Positions 24,978 to 33,634 of a DNA stretch of 64,000 nt are shown in pieces; the first letter of the stretch is position 1; every line of letters starts with the position of its first letter. The translations under genes and the position numbers were made by a program. A model generated the notes under the pieces. That model was not told where the DNA came from. It was given only the letters and a program-made list of their open reading frames with translations, and did not search any database. The DNA is taken from contig NZ_JANZNR010000004.1 in assembly GCF_025153525.1 (NCBI RefSeq), positions 310,001 to 374,000 on the forward strand. The letters are read 5' to 3'. This DNA comes from Psychroserpens sp. SPM9 (GTDB lineage Bacteria > Bacteroidota > Bacteroidia > Flavobacteriales > Flavobacteriaceae).

Positions 24978-26978
24978 ATGTTGACCTCATCCAAGAGTTT
25001 GATAACCTACGATAAAAAAAATCTAGACGATAAAACCCTTTTACGTCTCTACAAAAACATGCTTAAACCGCGTTTAATAGAAGAGAAAATGCTCATTCTA
25101 TTACGACAAGGAAAAATATCTAAGTGGTTCTCAGGAATTGGACAGGAAGCTATTTCTGTTGGTGTCACGATGGCTATGCAAAATGAAGAATATATCCTTC
25201 CTATGCATCGTAATCTGGGTGTTTTTACCACACGTGAGATTCCTTTATACCGATTATTTAGTCAGTGGCAAGGAAAAGCTAATGGCTTTACAAAAGGACG
25301 CGATCGTTCGTTTCACTTTGGAACACAAGAATTTAATATCGTTGGAATGATTTCACATTTAGGACCACAATTAGGGGTTGCCGATGGTATTGCTTTGGCG
25401 AGTTTGCTAAAAAATAAAAAGCAAGTAACGGCAGTGTTTACTGGTGAAGGAGGAACGAGCGAAGGTGATTTTCATGAAGCATTAAATGTCGCTTCGGTAT
25501 GGCAATTGCCAGTTTTATTTTGTGTTGAAAATAATGGGTATGGTTTGTCAACACCAACCAATGAGCAGTATCGCTGTAAAGATATAGCCGACAGAGGTAA
25601 AGGTTACGGTATGGAGTCTTTTATTCTGGATGGTAATAATATTATTGAAGTCTACACAAAAATTCAAAAACTTGCCGAAAGCATTCGCAAGCGACCTAGA
25701 CCGATTTTAATTGAATTTAAAACGTTTAGAATGCGTGGTCATGAAGAGGCGAGTGGTACTAAATATGTTCCTAAAGCTTTAATGGATGAATGGGCTAAAA
25801 AAGATCCCTTAGAAAATTTTAAAGCGTTTTTAAAAGAAGAACGTCTCTTATCTGATAAGCAAGATGCTGCTATTAGAGAGGCGATTATCAATGAAATTAA
25901 CGAGCATTTGGAAAAGGCTTTTAATGAAGCACCTATAGTTCCTGATTGGGATACCGAATTGAACGATGTTTATAAACCATTTGATTTTGAAGCGGTTAAA
26001 CCGACCTCTAAAACTGAAGAATTACGTCTTATTGATGCAATTTCTTCAGGATTAAAACAAGCTATGGAAAGACATAAGGACTTAGTCATTATGGGACAAG
26101 ATATTGCTGAATATGGCGGTGTTTTTAAAATCACAGATGGTTTTGTTAAAGCTTTTGGGAAAGATCGCGTAAGAAATACGCCAATTTGTGAATCAGCCAT
26201 TGTTGAAGCTGGAATGGGATTATCAATAGCTGGTATGAAAGCAGTTGTAGAAATGCAGTTTGCCGATTTTGTCACTTCGGGATTTAATCCTGTGGTGAAT
26301 TATCTGGCTAAGTCACATTACCGATGGAATCAACAAGCAGATGTTGTTGTAAGAATGCCTTGTGGTGGTGGTGTTGCGGCTGGACCATTTCATTCACAAA
26401 CCAATGAAGCTTGGTTTACAAAAACACCAGGCTTAAAAGTGGTGTATCCCGCTTTTCCTTACGATGCTAAAGGTTTATTAACAACAGCTATCGAAGATCC
26501 GAATCCGGTATTATTCTTTGAGCACAAAGCTTTATATCGTAGTATTAGACAAGAGGTACCAACAAATTATTACACGCTTCCATTAGGAAAAGCATCCGTA
26601 TTACGAGAAGGTAATGAAGTAAGCATTATTAGTTATGGTGCAGGAGTTCACTGGGCTTTAGAAACCCTTGAAACTCATGCGACTATTAGTGCCGATTTGA
26701 TTGATTTGAGAAGTCTTCAGCCATTAGATACCGAAACCATTTATGCTTCAGTTAAGAAAACAGGTAAGGTCATTATTTTACAAGAAGATTCTTTATTTGG
26801 TGGTATTGCTAGTGATATTTCAGCATTGATTATGGAACATTGTTTTGAGCAATTAGATGCACCTGTAAAACGTGTGGCTAGTATGGAAACGCCTATTCCG
26901 TTTGTGAACCAGCTGGAAGAGCAATATATGGCTAAAGGGCGTTTTGAAGCTGCTTTAAAAGATCTTCTGGCTTATTAA
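24978..26978 (+). CDS. Fused alpha/beta E1 component of a 2-oxoacid (branched-chain type) dehydrogenase
   Basis: A 666-residue fusion. Residues ~20-335 are the E1-alpha part with the thiamine diphosphate motif GEGGTSEGDFHEALNVASVW...ENNGYG (GDG-N30-NN type) and a phosphorylation-loop-like HEEASGTKY. Residues ~350-666 are the transketolase-like E1-beta part (VMGQDIAEYGGVFKITDGF, ESAIVEAGMGLSIAG, QFADFVTSGFNP, HSQTNEAWF). Separate subunits are usual in many phyla; the fusion is common in Bacteroidota. It decarboxylates branched-chain 2-oxoacids and transfers the acyl group to a lipoyl E2 encoded elsewhere. A TACATTTG -7-like sequence is at 24945-24952. Confidence 0.95.
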   Translation: MLTSSKSLITYDKKNLDDKTLLRLYKNMLKPRLIEEKMLILLRQGKISKWFSGIGQEAISVGVTMAMQNEEYILPMHRNLGVFTTREIPLYRLFSQWQGKANGFTKGRDRSFHFGTQEFNIVGMISHLGPQLGVADGIALASLLKNKKQVTAVFTGEGGTSEGDFHEALNVASVWQLPVLFCVENNGYGLSTPTNEQYRCKDIADRGKGYGMESFILDGNNIIEVYTKIQKLAESIRKRPRPILIEFKTFRMRGHEEASGTKYVPKALMDEWAKKDPLENFKAFLKEERLLSDKQDAAIREAIINEINEHLEKAFNEAPIVPDWDTELNDVYKPFDFEAVKPTSKTEELRLIDAISSGLKQAMERHKDLVIMGQDIAEYGGVFKITDGFVKAFGKDRVRNTPICESAIVEAGMGLSIAGMKAVVEMQFADFVTSGFNPVVNYLAKSHYRWNQQADVVVRMPCGGGVAAGPFHSQTNEAWFTKTPGLKVVYPAFPYDAKGLLTTAIEDPNPVLFFEHKALYRSIRQEVPTNYYTLPLGKASVLREGNEVSIISYGAGVHWALETLETHATISADLIDLRSLQPLDTETIYASVKKTGKVIILQEDSLFGGIASDISALIMEHCFEQLDAPVKRVASMETPIPFVNQLEEQYMAKGRFEAALKDLLAY

Positions 26979-26988
26979 ATTTATAAAC

Positions 26989-27306
26989 ATGAATATACCA
27001 TCAAACGCCAAAAAAGGCTTTCAGTTTGCCATTATTACTATTGTTACATTTCTCTTGTTCTTACTGGTTCAAATACTGGCAGCTAACCAAATAATTTCAA
27101 TCAACACGTATACGTTTGCAAGTGGTTTTATTATGATTTTGGTATTTGTATCGTCTATTATTGGTTTTATTTTCAGTATTAAAGGACGAAAAGAACCCAA
27201 TTCGTTTAAAAAATTATTTGGAATTATTGCGAATACGATTCTCTTTTTTCTCTTTGTGGCAACCGTAATTGCTAATATTATGGATGTTTTTAATGCTTTT
27301 AATTAA
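26989..27306 (+). CDS. Small membrane protein, unknown function
   Basis: A 105-residue protein with three predicted transmembrane helices (FAIITIVTFLLFLLVQILA, FASGFIMILVFVSSIIGFIFSI, ILFFLFVATVIANIM) and short polar links. It follows the E1 gene by 10 bp and is probably co-transcribed. Its end overlaps the convergent dipeptidase gene by 4 bp. No family recognised. Confidence 0.75.
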   Translation: MNIPSNAKKGFQFAIITIVTFLLFLLVQILAANQIISINTYTFASGFIMILVFVSSIIGFIFSIKGRKEPNSFKKLFGIIANTILFFLFVATVIANIMDVFNAFN

Positions 27307-28613
27307 GATTTTGTTTTAGCTATTGCCTGAACTTCGTCTAACACTCTTAACAAATTACCACTCCAAAGCTGTTCGATTTGTGCTTCGGTGTAACCGCGTT
27401 TTACCAATTCTAAAGTTACATTAAAGGTTTCTGAAGCATCACTCCAGCCTTCAACGCCGCCGCCGCCATCAAAATCACTGCTAATTCCAACATGTTTAAG
27501 ACCAATCTTTTCAACCATATAATCAATATGATCTACAAAGTCTGACACATTTACCTTAGGCGGGAAGTTTTCAAGTTCTTTTACTTTTTCATCGGCAAGC
27601 GTTACAATTTCACTTCTTACATTGTAAAAGGCATTACGTTCGTCATCGGATAATGTTTTTATTTCACTCCATTGATACCATTGGGTTCCTAAGGAATCTG
27701 CAATTTGTTCTCTAATGGATTTTAAGGCTTTATTTCTGGCTTCATTTTTTTCAGTATTGGTGTAGGTTTGAAAGGCTACTGTTTGTACAACACCACCATT
27801 TTTTTTCATCCATTCTAATTGTTCGTCATCCAAGTTTCTGCTGTGATCACATAAGGCTCTTGCCGAAGAATGCGAGGCGATAATTGGAGCCTCACTGAGT
27901 TCTATCATTTGACGCATAGATTCCTTTGATGGATGAGAAACATCAATCATCATTCCCAAACGGTTCATTTCTTCAACCACTTCTTTTCCTAAGTCACTTA
28001 AGCCATTATGCAACCATATATCGTCTTCTTCACCTGTGTTGCTATCACATAGCTGGCTATGACCATTGTGTGAAAGCGACATATATCGTGCGCCTAAGTT
28101 GTAAAATTTTTCCACATTAGAAATATCTGTTCCGATGGGATAACCGTTTTCTATGCCTATCATAGCTACTTTTTTGCCGGATTTAGAAATCCGACGCACA
28201 TCATCAGAAGTTACGGCTAATTCAATTTGGTCTGGCGCAATGTCATTTACTAATTTATGAATGGCATTAAATTTAGACATGGCATTGTCGTAAGCTTTTT
28301 TATATCCAGCGTCACTCAGTGTATCCTGACCAGTGTAAACAATAAACCATGCGACATCCAATCCGCCAGCTTTCATTTTAGGAAGGTTTACCTGCGATTC
28401 TAAATTTTGTGTATAATTAATAGAATCTGTAAAGTTTTTAACATTGATATCGCAGTGTGTATCTAAGGTAATCACATGTTCGTGAATGACTTTTGCACGT
28501 TTGATTAGCTCGGTAGTATCGTGTTTTTTTGAAGACATATCATGCGATTTATTATCGGTTTTGCATGCAGTTAGTAGTACAAGAAGCGCAAAAGAATAGA
28601 TGCTGGATTTCAT
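27303..28613 (-). CDS. Membrane dipeptidase (peptidase M19), lipoprotein
   Basis: A 436-residue renal-dipeptidase-type enzyme. The N-terminus MKSSIYSFALLVLLTAC is a lipoprotein signal with Cys ~16. Zinc-site segments are TLDTHCDI (HxD, ~55), GIENGYPIG (bridging Glu), MSLSHNGHSQLCDS, DVSHPSKESMRQM and IASHSSARAL. GISSDFDGGGG near the C-terminus matches the M19 active-site Asp loop. It cleaves dipeptides at the cell envelope. The gene diverges from the 3D-domain lipoprotein gene 52 bp away. Confidence 0.95.
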   Translation of the reverse strand: MKSSIYSFALLVLLTACKTDNKSHDMSSKKHDTTELIKRAKVIHEHVITLDTHCDINVKNFTDSINYTQNLESQVNLPKMKAGGLDVAWFIVYTGQDTLSDAGYKKAYDNAMSKFNAIHKLVNDIAPDQIELAVTSDDVRRISKSGKKVAMIGIENGYPIGTDISNVEKFYNLGARYMSLSHNGHSQLCDSNTGEEDDIWLHNGLSDLGKEVVEEMNRLGMMIDVSHPSKESMRQMIELSEAPIIASHSSARALCDHSRNLDDEQLEWMKKNGGVVQTVAFQTYTNTEKNEARNKALKSIREQIADSLGTQWYQWSEIKTLSDDERNAFYNVRSEIVTLADEKVKELENFPPKVNVSDFVDHIDYMVEKIGLKHVGISSDFDGGGGVEGWSDASETFNVTLELVKRGYTEAQIEQLWSGNLLRVLDEVQAIAKTKS

Positions 28614-28664
28614 TTTTGTTGGATTTAGTTTCGAAAGTGAAGTTACAAAATCTTATATTTATTT

Positions 28665-29093
28665 ATGAATTCCTCTGCCTCATATATCAAATATGTTTTA
28701 TTCGGACTAAGTTTAGTCGCTTTTAGTTGTAAGAATGTGGAGTCAACACCTTATGAGTGGGTGAGTATTGAAGTGACAGCAACGGCGTATAATTCATTAG
28801 CTTATCAAACCAATTCGAATCCGCACATCACAGCTTTTGGTGACAGTTTAAAACCTGGTTTGCGTTATATAGCAGTTTCACGAGATTTATTAAAGCAAGG
28901 TTTGGAGCACAATACCTTAGTTAAAGTTGAAGGCTTAGAAGGAACTTATTTGGTAAAAGATAAAATGAATAGACGCTGGCGAAATCGTATAGATATCTAT
29001 ATGGGAACCGATGTTAACGCTGCAAAGCAATGGGGCAGGCGCAAAGTTAACATCAGTTATAGGGTTGAAATTGAAAACGATACTTTAAATTAG
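28665..29093 (+). CDS. 3D-domain lipoprotein (MltA/Slt35-like beta-barrel fold)
   Basis: A 142-residue lipoprotein, N-terminus ending LVAFSC (lipobox Cys ~22). The body is a 3D (double-psi barrel) domain: VTATAYNSLAYQTNSNPHITAFGDSLKPG, YIAVSRDLL, VKVEGLEGTYLVKDKMNRRWRNRIDIYMG. The conserved aspartates of the 3D domain (in FGDSL, VKDKM and RIDIYMG) are present, which is the catalytic arrangement of lytic transglycosylase-like domains. A role in peptidoglycan turnover is likely but not proven. It is convergent with exbD, whose end overlaps by 4 bp. Confidence 0.88.
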   Translation: MNSSASYIKYVLFGLSLVAFSCKNVESTPYEWVSIEVTATAYNSLAYQTNSNPHITAFGDSLKPGLRYIAVSRDLLKQGLEHNTLVKVEGLEGTYLVKDKMNRRWRNRIDIYMGTDVNAAKQWGRRKVNISYRVEIENDTLN

Positions 29094-29644
29094 TCTTTAA
29101 TTTCTGCTTCAGAGAGAATAAACGGATAAGCCTTTTTCACTTTTAACAGCTCTTCTTTTGTTAATTGGTCAGACTGTTTATTTAAGACATTTACAGCATA
29201 ATGCTCCCGTAATTCATAATAAGCTTTAGTTAACTCATCTTGCACTTTGATATAGAAGTTATACGATGTGCTTTTGTCATTGGTTAGCGAAATTACTGCT
29301 TTAGCTGGATTATCAGAAGATGTTTCGTCTTTTAATCCGTTGCAATAAAGGCAAGATCCATCGCCATTATTATCAAGAAAGGCTTTGGCAATCGTTTTAA
29401 GTTCGTCAATTTTTACAAGCTCATTGTTAACTAATAATTCGTCGTTAGCGTTTACTTTGACTTCTAAAATGTTATGTTTTTCGTAATCTACTATGCAGTC
29501 GTCACAAGGTGGCGGAAGCTTTCGGTTGATTCCCTTATCGTTAGGAATAACAGCTGTTACTAAGAAAAAAATAAGCAGTAAAAAGGCAATGTCTGCCATA
29601 GATCCTGCATTAACCTGTGGATGTTGTCGTCTGGAAGTTTTCAT
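29090..29644 (-). CDS. exbD: ExbD-type biopolymer transporter
   Basis: A ~184-residue protein starting at ATG 29644 (MKTSRRQHPQVNAGSMADIAF). The frame continues 18 codons upstream, but the family starts here. One transmembrane helix (DIAFLLLIFFLVTAVI) carries the conserved membrane Asp (MADIAFLLL) needed for proton coupling with ExbB. A periplasmic domain follows, with an unusual cysteine pair region CDDCIVD and CLYC. No exbB, tonB or tolQ gene is beside it, so it must pair with components encoded elsewhere. A bidirectional hairpin is just upstream. Confidence 0.93.
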   Translation of the reverse strand: MKTSRRQHPQVNAGSMADIAFLLLIFFLVTAVIPNDKGINRKLPPPCDDCIVDYEKHNILEVKVNANDELLVNNELVKIDELKTIAKAFLDNNGDGSCLYCNGLKDETSSDNPAKAVISLTNDKSTSYNFYIKVQDELTKAYYELREHYAVNVLNKQSDQLTKEELLKVKKAYPFILSEAEIKD

Positions 29645-29707
29645 GATAATAGTTTTTAAGATTATATAATTTTTAAGACGTCTCAAAAACGATACCATAG
29701 ATTAAAA

Positions 29708-29745
29708 CAAAAAAACCAGCATACTATTAGTTTGCTGGTCTTTTC
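29708..29745. terminator. Hairpin terminator upstream of exbD
   Basis: ACCAGCA (29715-29721) pairs with TGCTGGT (29733-29739), with a long A run on the left and a shorter T run on the right. On the minus strand the hairpin is followed by TTTTTTTG, so it should end the transcript carrying the micro-ORFs at 29804-30120. Confidence 0.8.
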
Positions 29746-29803
29746 AGATTCCTATTGAACAAAGTTCAATTAATTTTGATTGATGAATGTTTGTCTATCA
29801 CTA

Positions 29804-29872
29804 TTAACGTAACGTTTCTAAGTCGTCATTTGTTGTATGTGAAGTATTGATAATTTTAGTTAAAGCTTTCAT
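29804..29872 (-). CDS. Candidate 22-residue micro-ORF
   Basis: ATG at 29872 with the same upstream spacing and CATCAATC-like leader as the two 28-residue ORFs that precede it on the minus strand. The peptide starts MKALTKIIN and ends DDLETLR. It is the most downstream of three small ORFs before a terminator. It has only loose similarity to the other two (M-[KR]-[AT]-L start, Thr/Ser-rich middle). Translation is unproven. Confidence 0.35.
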   Translation of the reverse strand: MKALTKIINTSHTTNDDLETLR

Positions 29873-29909
29873 GGTAGATTGATGTTTTTATTGATGAATG
29901 GATATAGTA

Positions 29910-29996
29910 TTATCTATATCGTCTTTTCTGATTCCAACTGTAAATTCTTGATTCAGTTGATGTGCTCGTTAATTGGTTGCTGTTTAAAGTTCTCAT
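29910..29996 (-). CDS. Candidate 28-residue small protein (tandem copy 2)
   Basis: The ORF begins MRTLNSNQLTSTSTE and ends SWNQKRRYR. It is a paralogue of the ORF at 30034-30120 (24 of 28 residues identical, same length). Comparing the two copies codon by codon gives eight synonymous differences and four conservative replacements (N/S, T/S, K/R, T/S). This pattern is expected of coding sequence under purifying selection. The basic, aromatic C-terminus could bind nucleic acid or membrane, but that is speculation. Confidence 0.6.
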   Translation of the reverse strand: MRTLNSNQLTSTSTESRIYSWNQKRRYR

Positions 29997-30033
29997 GATT
30001 GTGATGTTTTTTGATTGATGAATTGATGATATA

Positions 30034-30120
30034 TTATCTATATCGTCTTTTTTGATTCCAAGTATAAATTTTTGTTTCTGTCGATGTACTTGTCAATTGA
30101 TTGTTGTTTAAAGTTCTCAT
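30034..30120 (-). CDS. Candidate 28-residue small protein (tandem copy 1)
   Basis: The ORF begins MRTLNNNQLTSTSTE and ends TWNQKRRYR. It is the upstream member of a ~124-bp tandem repeat with the ORF at 29910-29996. The leader contains TCGTCTTTT (minus strand of 30154-30162), which is complementary to AAAAGACGA near the end of both ORFs, so leader and C-terminal codons could base-pair. It is too short for automatic gene callers, and I do not know a named family. Confidence 0.6.
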   Translation of the reverse strand: MRTLNNNQLTSTSTETKIYTWNQKRRYR

Positions 30121-30268
30121 AATAATTGATTTTTAATGATTGATGTTATACCTAAAAGACGACCAGAAAATAAAATTGTTACAGTACTTTGCATTACATA
30201 GTAGTAATTTAACATTTTTTAACACAAATGGGTAGGGATTACTTTTCAATTGTTTTTAACAATATGCC

Positions 30269-30297
30269 TTGAAAACTCTTATAAAAGTGTAGTTTTG
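30269..30297 (+). promoter_or_regulatory. Bacteroidota-type promoter for the SF2 helicase gene
   Basis: TTG at 30269-30271 and TAGTTTTG at 30290-30297 are separated by 18 bp, a close match to the TTG/TAnnTTTG promoter of the Bacteroidota primary sigma factor. The helicase start is 29 bp downstream. Confidence 0.75.
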
Positions 30298-30325
30298 CAA
30301 GAATTGTTTTTCAAGCTATTAATTT

Positions 30326-31840
30326 ATGTCCGAAACCTTAGAAGTCACATCAAAACAGGAAACTAAAAAACGTCTTTACGACTATCAGCTAGCCGATCTT
30401 AAACGTATATTTGACGTTTTTGATTCTGCTCCAAAAAATTACAACCTTTTGTATCAATTGCCAACAGGAGGAGGGAAAACGGTAATTTTTTCTGAAATTG
30501 TAAGACAATATATTAAGAACCACAAAAAGAAAGTGGTCATCTTAACGCATCGTATTGAACTTTGCAAACAGACTTCAAAAGTTCTTCACGGTTTTGGTGT
30601 TAATAATAAGATTATCAATAGTAAGGTTAAAGAATTACCAGATCAAGACCAGTATGAGTGTTTTGTTGCTATGGTAGAAACCTTAAATAACCGACTCAAC
30701 GACGGGAAACTCAATCTTGAAGATATCGGCTTAGTAATCATTGATGAGGCACATTATAATTCATTTAGAAAACTATTTAAATTTTTTGAAAATTGCTTTA
30801 TCCTAGGTGTTACAGCAACTCCTTTAAGTAGTAATATTAAATTACCAATGAAAGATAACTACAAAGAGTTAATCGTTGGTGATAATATTTCAACCTTGAT
30901 TAAAAACGGATTTTTAGCTTCTGCCGAAATCTATAATTATGATGTATCACTAAACTCGCTTAAAATTGGCATTAATGGTGATTATACGGTAAAGTCTTCC
31001 GAAGCCTTATACACAAATGCAGCAATGCAAGGCAAGTTATTGTTTGCTTATGAGGAATTGTCTAAAGGTAAAAAAACCTTAATTTTTAACAACGGAATCA
31101 ATACATCTAAAGAAGTGTATTATACCTTCAAACGCGCAGGATATGATGTGCGTCATTTGGATAATACCTCTTCAAAACAAGAACGAAAAGAGATTTTAAA
31201 ATGGTTTAAAAACACACCGGGTAGTATTTTGACTTCGGTGAGTATCTTAACTACAGGGTTTGATGAGCCTTCCGTAGAATCTATTATTTTAAACAGAGCT
31301 ACACGTTCATTGACCTTATACTTTCAGATGATTGGAAGAGGCTCAAGAATTTATGGTGACAAAACTAAATTTTCGGTTATTGATTTAGGAAATAATGCTG
31401 TGCGTTTCGGACCATGGAGTCAGCCTGTCGATTGGCAACATATTTTTAAAAATCCTGATTTTTACCTGGAAAATCTTAGAAATGATGAAGATATAGAGCG
31501 GGAGTTTGTTTATAGAATGCCCGATTCTTTAAAAAAGCGCTTCAAGAAGAACCCTAATGATGATTTTGATATCAAAGCCGAATACAAAAAAGTGATTCGA
31601 GAAGGTAAAAAATCAATGCAAGCCATTGAAAACAGTATTGCGCAACATTCTGAATTGGTAATTGCTAACAGCGAAGATGTCTTTGAAGCCAGAGAACTGG
31701 CAAAGTTGTTACACGATGATATTTGCTACCGAATCAAGCAATATTGTTACTGTATAATGAACAGTACAAAAAACTATAAAGACTGGTTGTTAGAAGAGTA
31801 CACGCGAAAGTTACGATTGAGTTTTAACGGAAAGTTTTAA
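30326..31840 (+). CDS. DEAD/DEAH-box SF2 helicase
   Basis: A 504-residue superfamily 2 helicase. Walker A is LPTGGGKTVIFSE (~50), Ia VVILTHRIELCKQ, motif II VIIDEAHYNSF (DEAH, ~140), motif III GVTATP, motif V SILTTGFDEPS and motif VI QMIGRGSRI. The DEAH core resembles restriction-type and RadD-like helicases. The C-terminal ~100 residues are helical without a recognised nuclease. It is monocistronic with its own promoter. A role in DNA or RNA repair is plausible, but the substrate is unknown. Confidence 0.93.
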   Translation: MSETLEVTSKQETKKRLYDYQLADLKRIFDVFDSAPKNYNLLYQLPTGGGKTVIFSEIVRQYIKNHKKKVVILTHRIELCKQTSKVLHGFGVNNKIINSKVKELPDQDQYECFVAMVETLNNRLNDGKLNLEDIGLVIIDEAHYNSFRKLFKFFENCFILGVTATPLSSNIKLPMKDNYKELIVGDNISTLIKNGFLASAEIYNYDVSLNSLKIGINGDYTVKSSEALYTNAAMQGKLLFAYEELSKGKKTLIFNNGINTSKEVYYTFKRAGYDVRHLDNTSSKQERKEILKWFKNTPGSILTSVSILTTGFDEPSVESIILNRATRSLTLYFQMIGRGSRIYGDKTKFSVIDLGNNAVRFGPWSQPVDWQHIFKNPDFYLENLRNDEDIEREFVYRMPDSLKKRFKKNPNDDFDIKAEYKKVIREGKKSMQAIENSIAQHSELVIANSEDVFEARELAKLLHDDICYRIKQYCYCIMNSTKNYKDWLLEEYTRKLRLSFNGKF

Positions 31841-31921
31841 CGAAAAATTAAAATCTTTATTCATTAAAGTCGTTACTTTTATCGTTAGGTATGGTTTTTG
31901 AAACAACGATACTAAAATAAT

Positions 31922-32599
31922 ATGATGAAGAAACACCTAATTTTTTTCTTACTTTTTTTAAGTACTTGCGTTTTGTTTGCTCAACAACCAGACAACAACG
32001 AGAAGAAATCTATTAGGATACCTGCAGTAGAGAAGAAGGATAAAGATTCTACGCCTCGTTTGATTATAAAACCAGAATCTAAAATTGGGATTACCAAGTC
32101 TAAAAAGAATATAGCTGGCATTCCAACCGAAAGTAAAATCAGTATAAAAAAGCCTGAAAAGGAATTTTCTATGATTCATGACAATGGATTGCGAAATCCT
32201 GGAGAACTATTTGAACAACGTTTTAATAAAGTAGCTGTTGAACAGGGACTTAAAATTGAAACCATGGCAGATGTTTTTCTCGGTGACATCAAAAGTAACG
32301 GCACTTTTGTTAGAATTGTTTGTCGGGATCATGAGTATCCAGATGGTGATATGGTTCGCGTGTTTGTTAATGACGACATTGTGGTACCTGCAATGGTTTT
32401 GTCTTCGGGATATAAAGGGTTTAACGTCACACTTAATCCTGGCGTAAATAAAATTGTGTTTTTAGCGCTCAATCAAGGTGATTCTGGACCTAATACTGCT
32501 GAATTCCTGGTCTATAATGACAAAGGCGATTTGGTGTCTTCAAAAAAATGGAATCTACTCACAGGTGTAAAAGCCACCGTAAATGTGATTAAAGATTAA
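31922..32599 (+). CDS. Secreted protein of unknown function
   Basis: A 225-residue exported protein with a signal peptide (MMKKHLIFFLLFLSTCVLFAQ). A Lys/Pro-rich low-complexity stretch (~25-85) follows, then a beta-rich C-terminal domain (~100-225: VFLGDIKSNGTFVRIVCRDHEYPDGDMVRVFVNDDI...GFNVTLNPGVNKIVFLALNQGDSGPNTAEFLVYND). The domain looks like an immunoglobulin-like or jelly-roll fold. I do not recognise the family. It is monocistronic, between the helicase and the cold-shock gene. Confidence 0.8.
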   Translation: MMKKHLIFFLLFLSTCVLFAQQPDNNEKKSIRIPAVEKKDKDSTPRLIIKPESKIGITKSKKNIAGIPTESKISIKKPEKEFSMIHDNGLRNPGELFEQRFNKVAVEQGLKIETMADVFLGDIKSNGTFVRIVCRDHEYPDGDMVRVFVNDDIVVPAMVLSSGYKGFNVTLNPGVNKIVFLALNQGDSGPNTAEFLVYNDKGDLVSSKKWNLLTGVKATVNVIKD

Positions 32600-32779
32600 G
32601 TATTCTAATTAAAAAAATAAACTCAAGGTGAATGCTGAAAACAGATACAGCACTTGCTTTCCATTTATTTAACTTATTGTTAACTAATTGCAGATACACG
32701 AGATTTATTCAACTTTTCATATTATCTTTACAACAATGATGTAATGTACATCAATAATTAAAACACCCAAAAATTAAGA

Positions 32780-33241
32780 ATGGCAAAGTCGCAACAGACA
32801 TTTAACAAAAGTGAAAAAGAAAAAAAACGTTTAAAAAAGCGCGAAGAAAAGCGCAAAAAAATGGAAGCGCGTAAGCTTGAAAAAGAAGAAAATGGAGGTG
32901 CTGAAAGCATTCCGTTTGCTTACGTAGATCAGTTTGGAAACCTTACAGATACACCACCAGATCCAGCTGATAAAGTCAAAGTAAAAGCAAAAAATATCGT
33001 CCTCGGAATTCCTAAAAAGGAAGATGTTGAAGAAGAAGAATTTGATCCTATCAGAAAAGGAAAAGTATCATTTTTTGATCATTCTAAAGGTTTCGGATTT
33101 ATCATTGATACCGAAGACCAAGAAAAATACTTCTGTCACGTGAGTGGACTCATTGACGAAATTCAGGAAACCGATAAAGTGCAATTTGAATTAGAAAAAG
33201 GAAATCGCGGAATGAATGCGGTTCGTGTTAAGCTGATTTAA
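32780..33241 (+). CDS. Cold-shock domain protein with basic N-terminal extension
   Basis: A 153-residue protein. The N-terminal ~40 residues are a Lys/Glu/Arg helix (KSEKEKKRLKKREEKRKKMEARK), suited to RNA or ribosome contact. The C-terminal ~65 residues form a cold-shock OB fold with RNP1-like KGKVSFFDHSKGFGFIID and RNP2-like KYFCHVSGL. In the family these proteins chaperone RNA. The next gene starts 9 bp downstream and may be co-transcribed. Confidence 0.92.
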   Translation: MAKSQQTFNKSEKEKKRLKKREEKRKKMEARKLEKEENGGAESIPFAYVDQFGNLTDTPPDPADKVKVKAKNIVLGIPKKEDVEEEEFDPIRKGKVSFFDHSKGFGFIIDTEDQEKYFCHVSGLIDEIQETDKVQFELEKGNRGMNAVRVKLI

Positions 33242-33250
33242 ATTTAGACG

Positions 33251-33634
33251 ATGATAAGACTCTTTTGCTTAATTGCAGTATTATCTACAACTTATACTTA
33301 TTCTCAAAAACTAGATTGTTCTCGATTTAAAACAGGTCATTTTAGATACGTTGATAGCGATTATCAAGGCGTGTTTACTATCAGACGGGATTCGATACAA
33401 ATTGATTCTATTCCCGAAATGAGGCATATGAAAGTGACTAGCCGCGTCAAGTGGATAGACGATTGTACCTATGAGTTTACCTATTTTAAAGTCAGTGATA
33501 GTATCATGTCTTCGTTAATTGGTACGAGTTACAAAATTCAAATTACCGAAATTAAAGGCGATACAATTCTTTGTAAGAAACTGGTGAACGGTAAATTTAG
33601 TCAACAACAGAAAATGATTAAAGTAAAGGATTAA
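33251..33634 (+). CDS. Secreted protein of unknown function (often mis-annotated in flavobacteria)
   Basis: A 127-residue exported protein with signal peptide MIRLFCLIAVLSTTYTYSQ, then alternating short strands (TGHFRYVDSDYQGVFTIRRDS, SRVKWIDDCTYEFTYFKV, YKIQITEIKGDTILCKKLV). From memory, related flavobacterial proteins are sometimes labelled DNA topoisomerase IV; nothing in this sequence supports that. It overlaps the convergent pseudouridine synthase gene by 17 bp. Confidence 0.78.
   Translation: MIRLFCLIAVLSTTYTYSQKLDCSRFKTGHFRYVDSDYQGVFTIRRDSIQIDSIPEMRHMKVTSRVKWIDDCTYEFTYFKVSDSIMSSLIGTSYKIQITEIKGDTILCKKLVNGKFSQQQKMIKVKD

Larger units (their letters stand above)
29910..30120. repeat. Two ~124-bp tandem repeats carrying the micro-ORFs
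   Basis: The copies are offset by 124 bp. Shared blocks include TTAAAGTTCTCAT at the ORF start and TTATCTATATCGTCTTTT at the ORF end. Divergence is concentrated at third codon positions inside the ORFs. Confidence 0.85.

Noticed and set aside
33251-33634. Topoisomerase IV label for the small secreted protein
   Set aside because: I recall this name being attached to relatives, but the sequence has a signal peptide and no topoisomerase motif.
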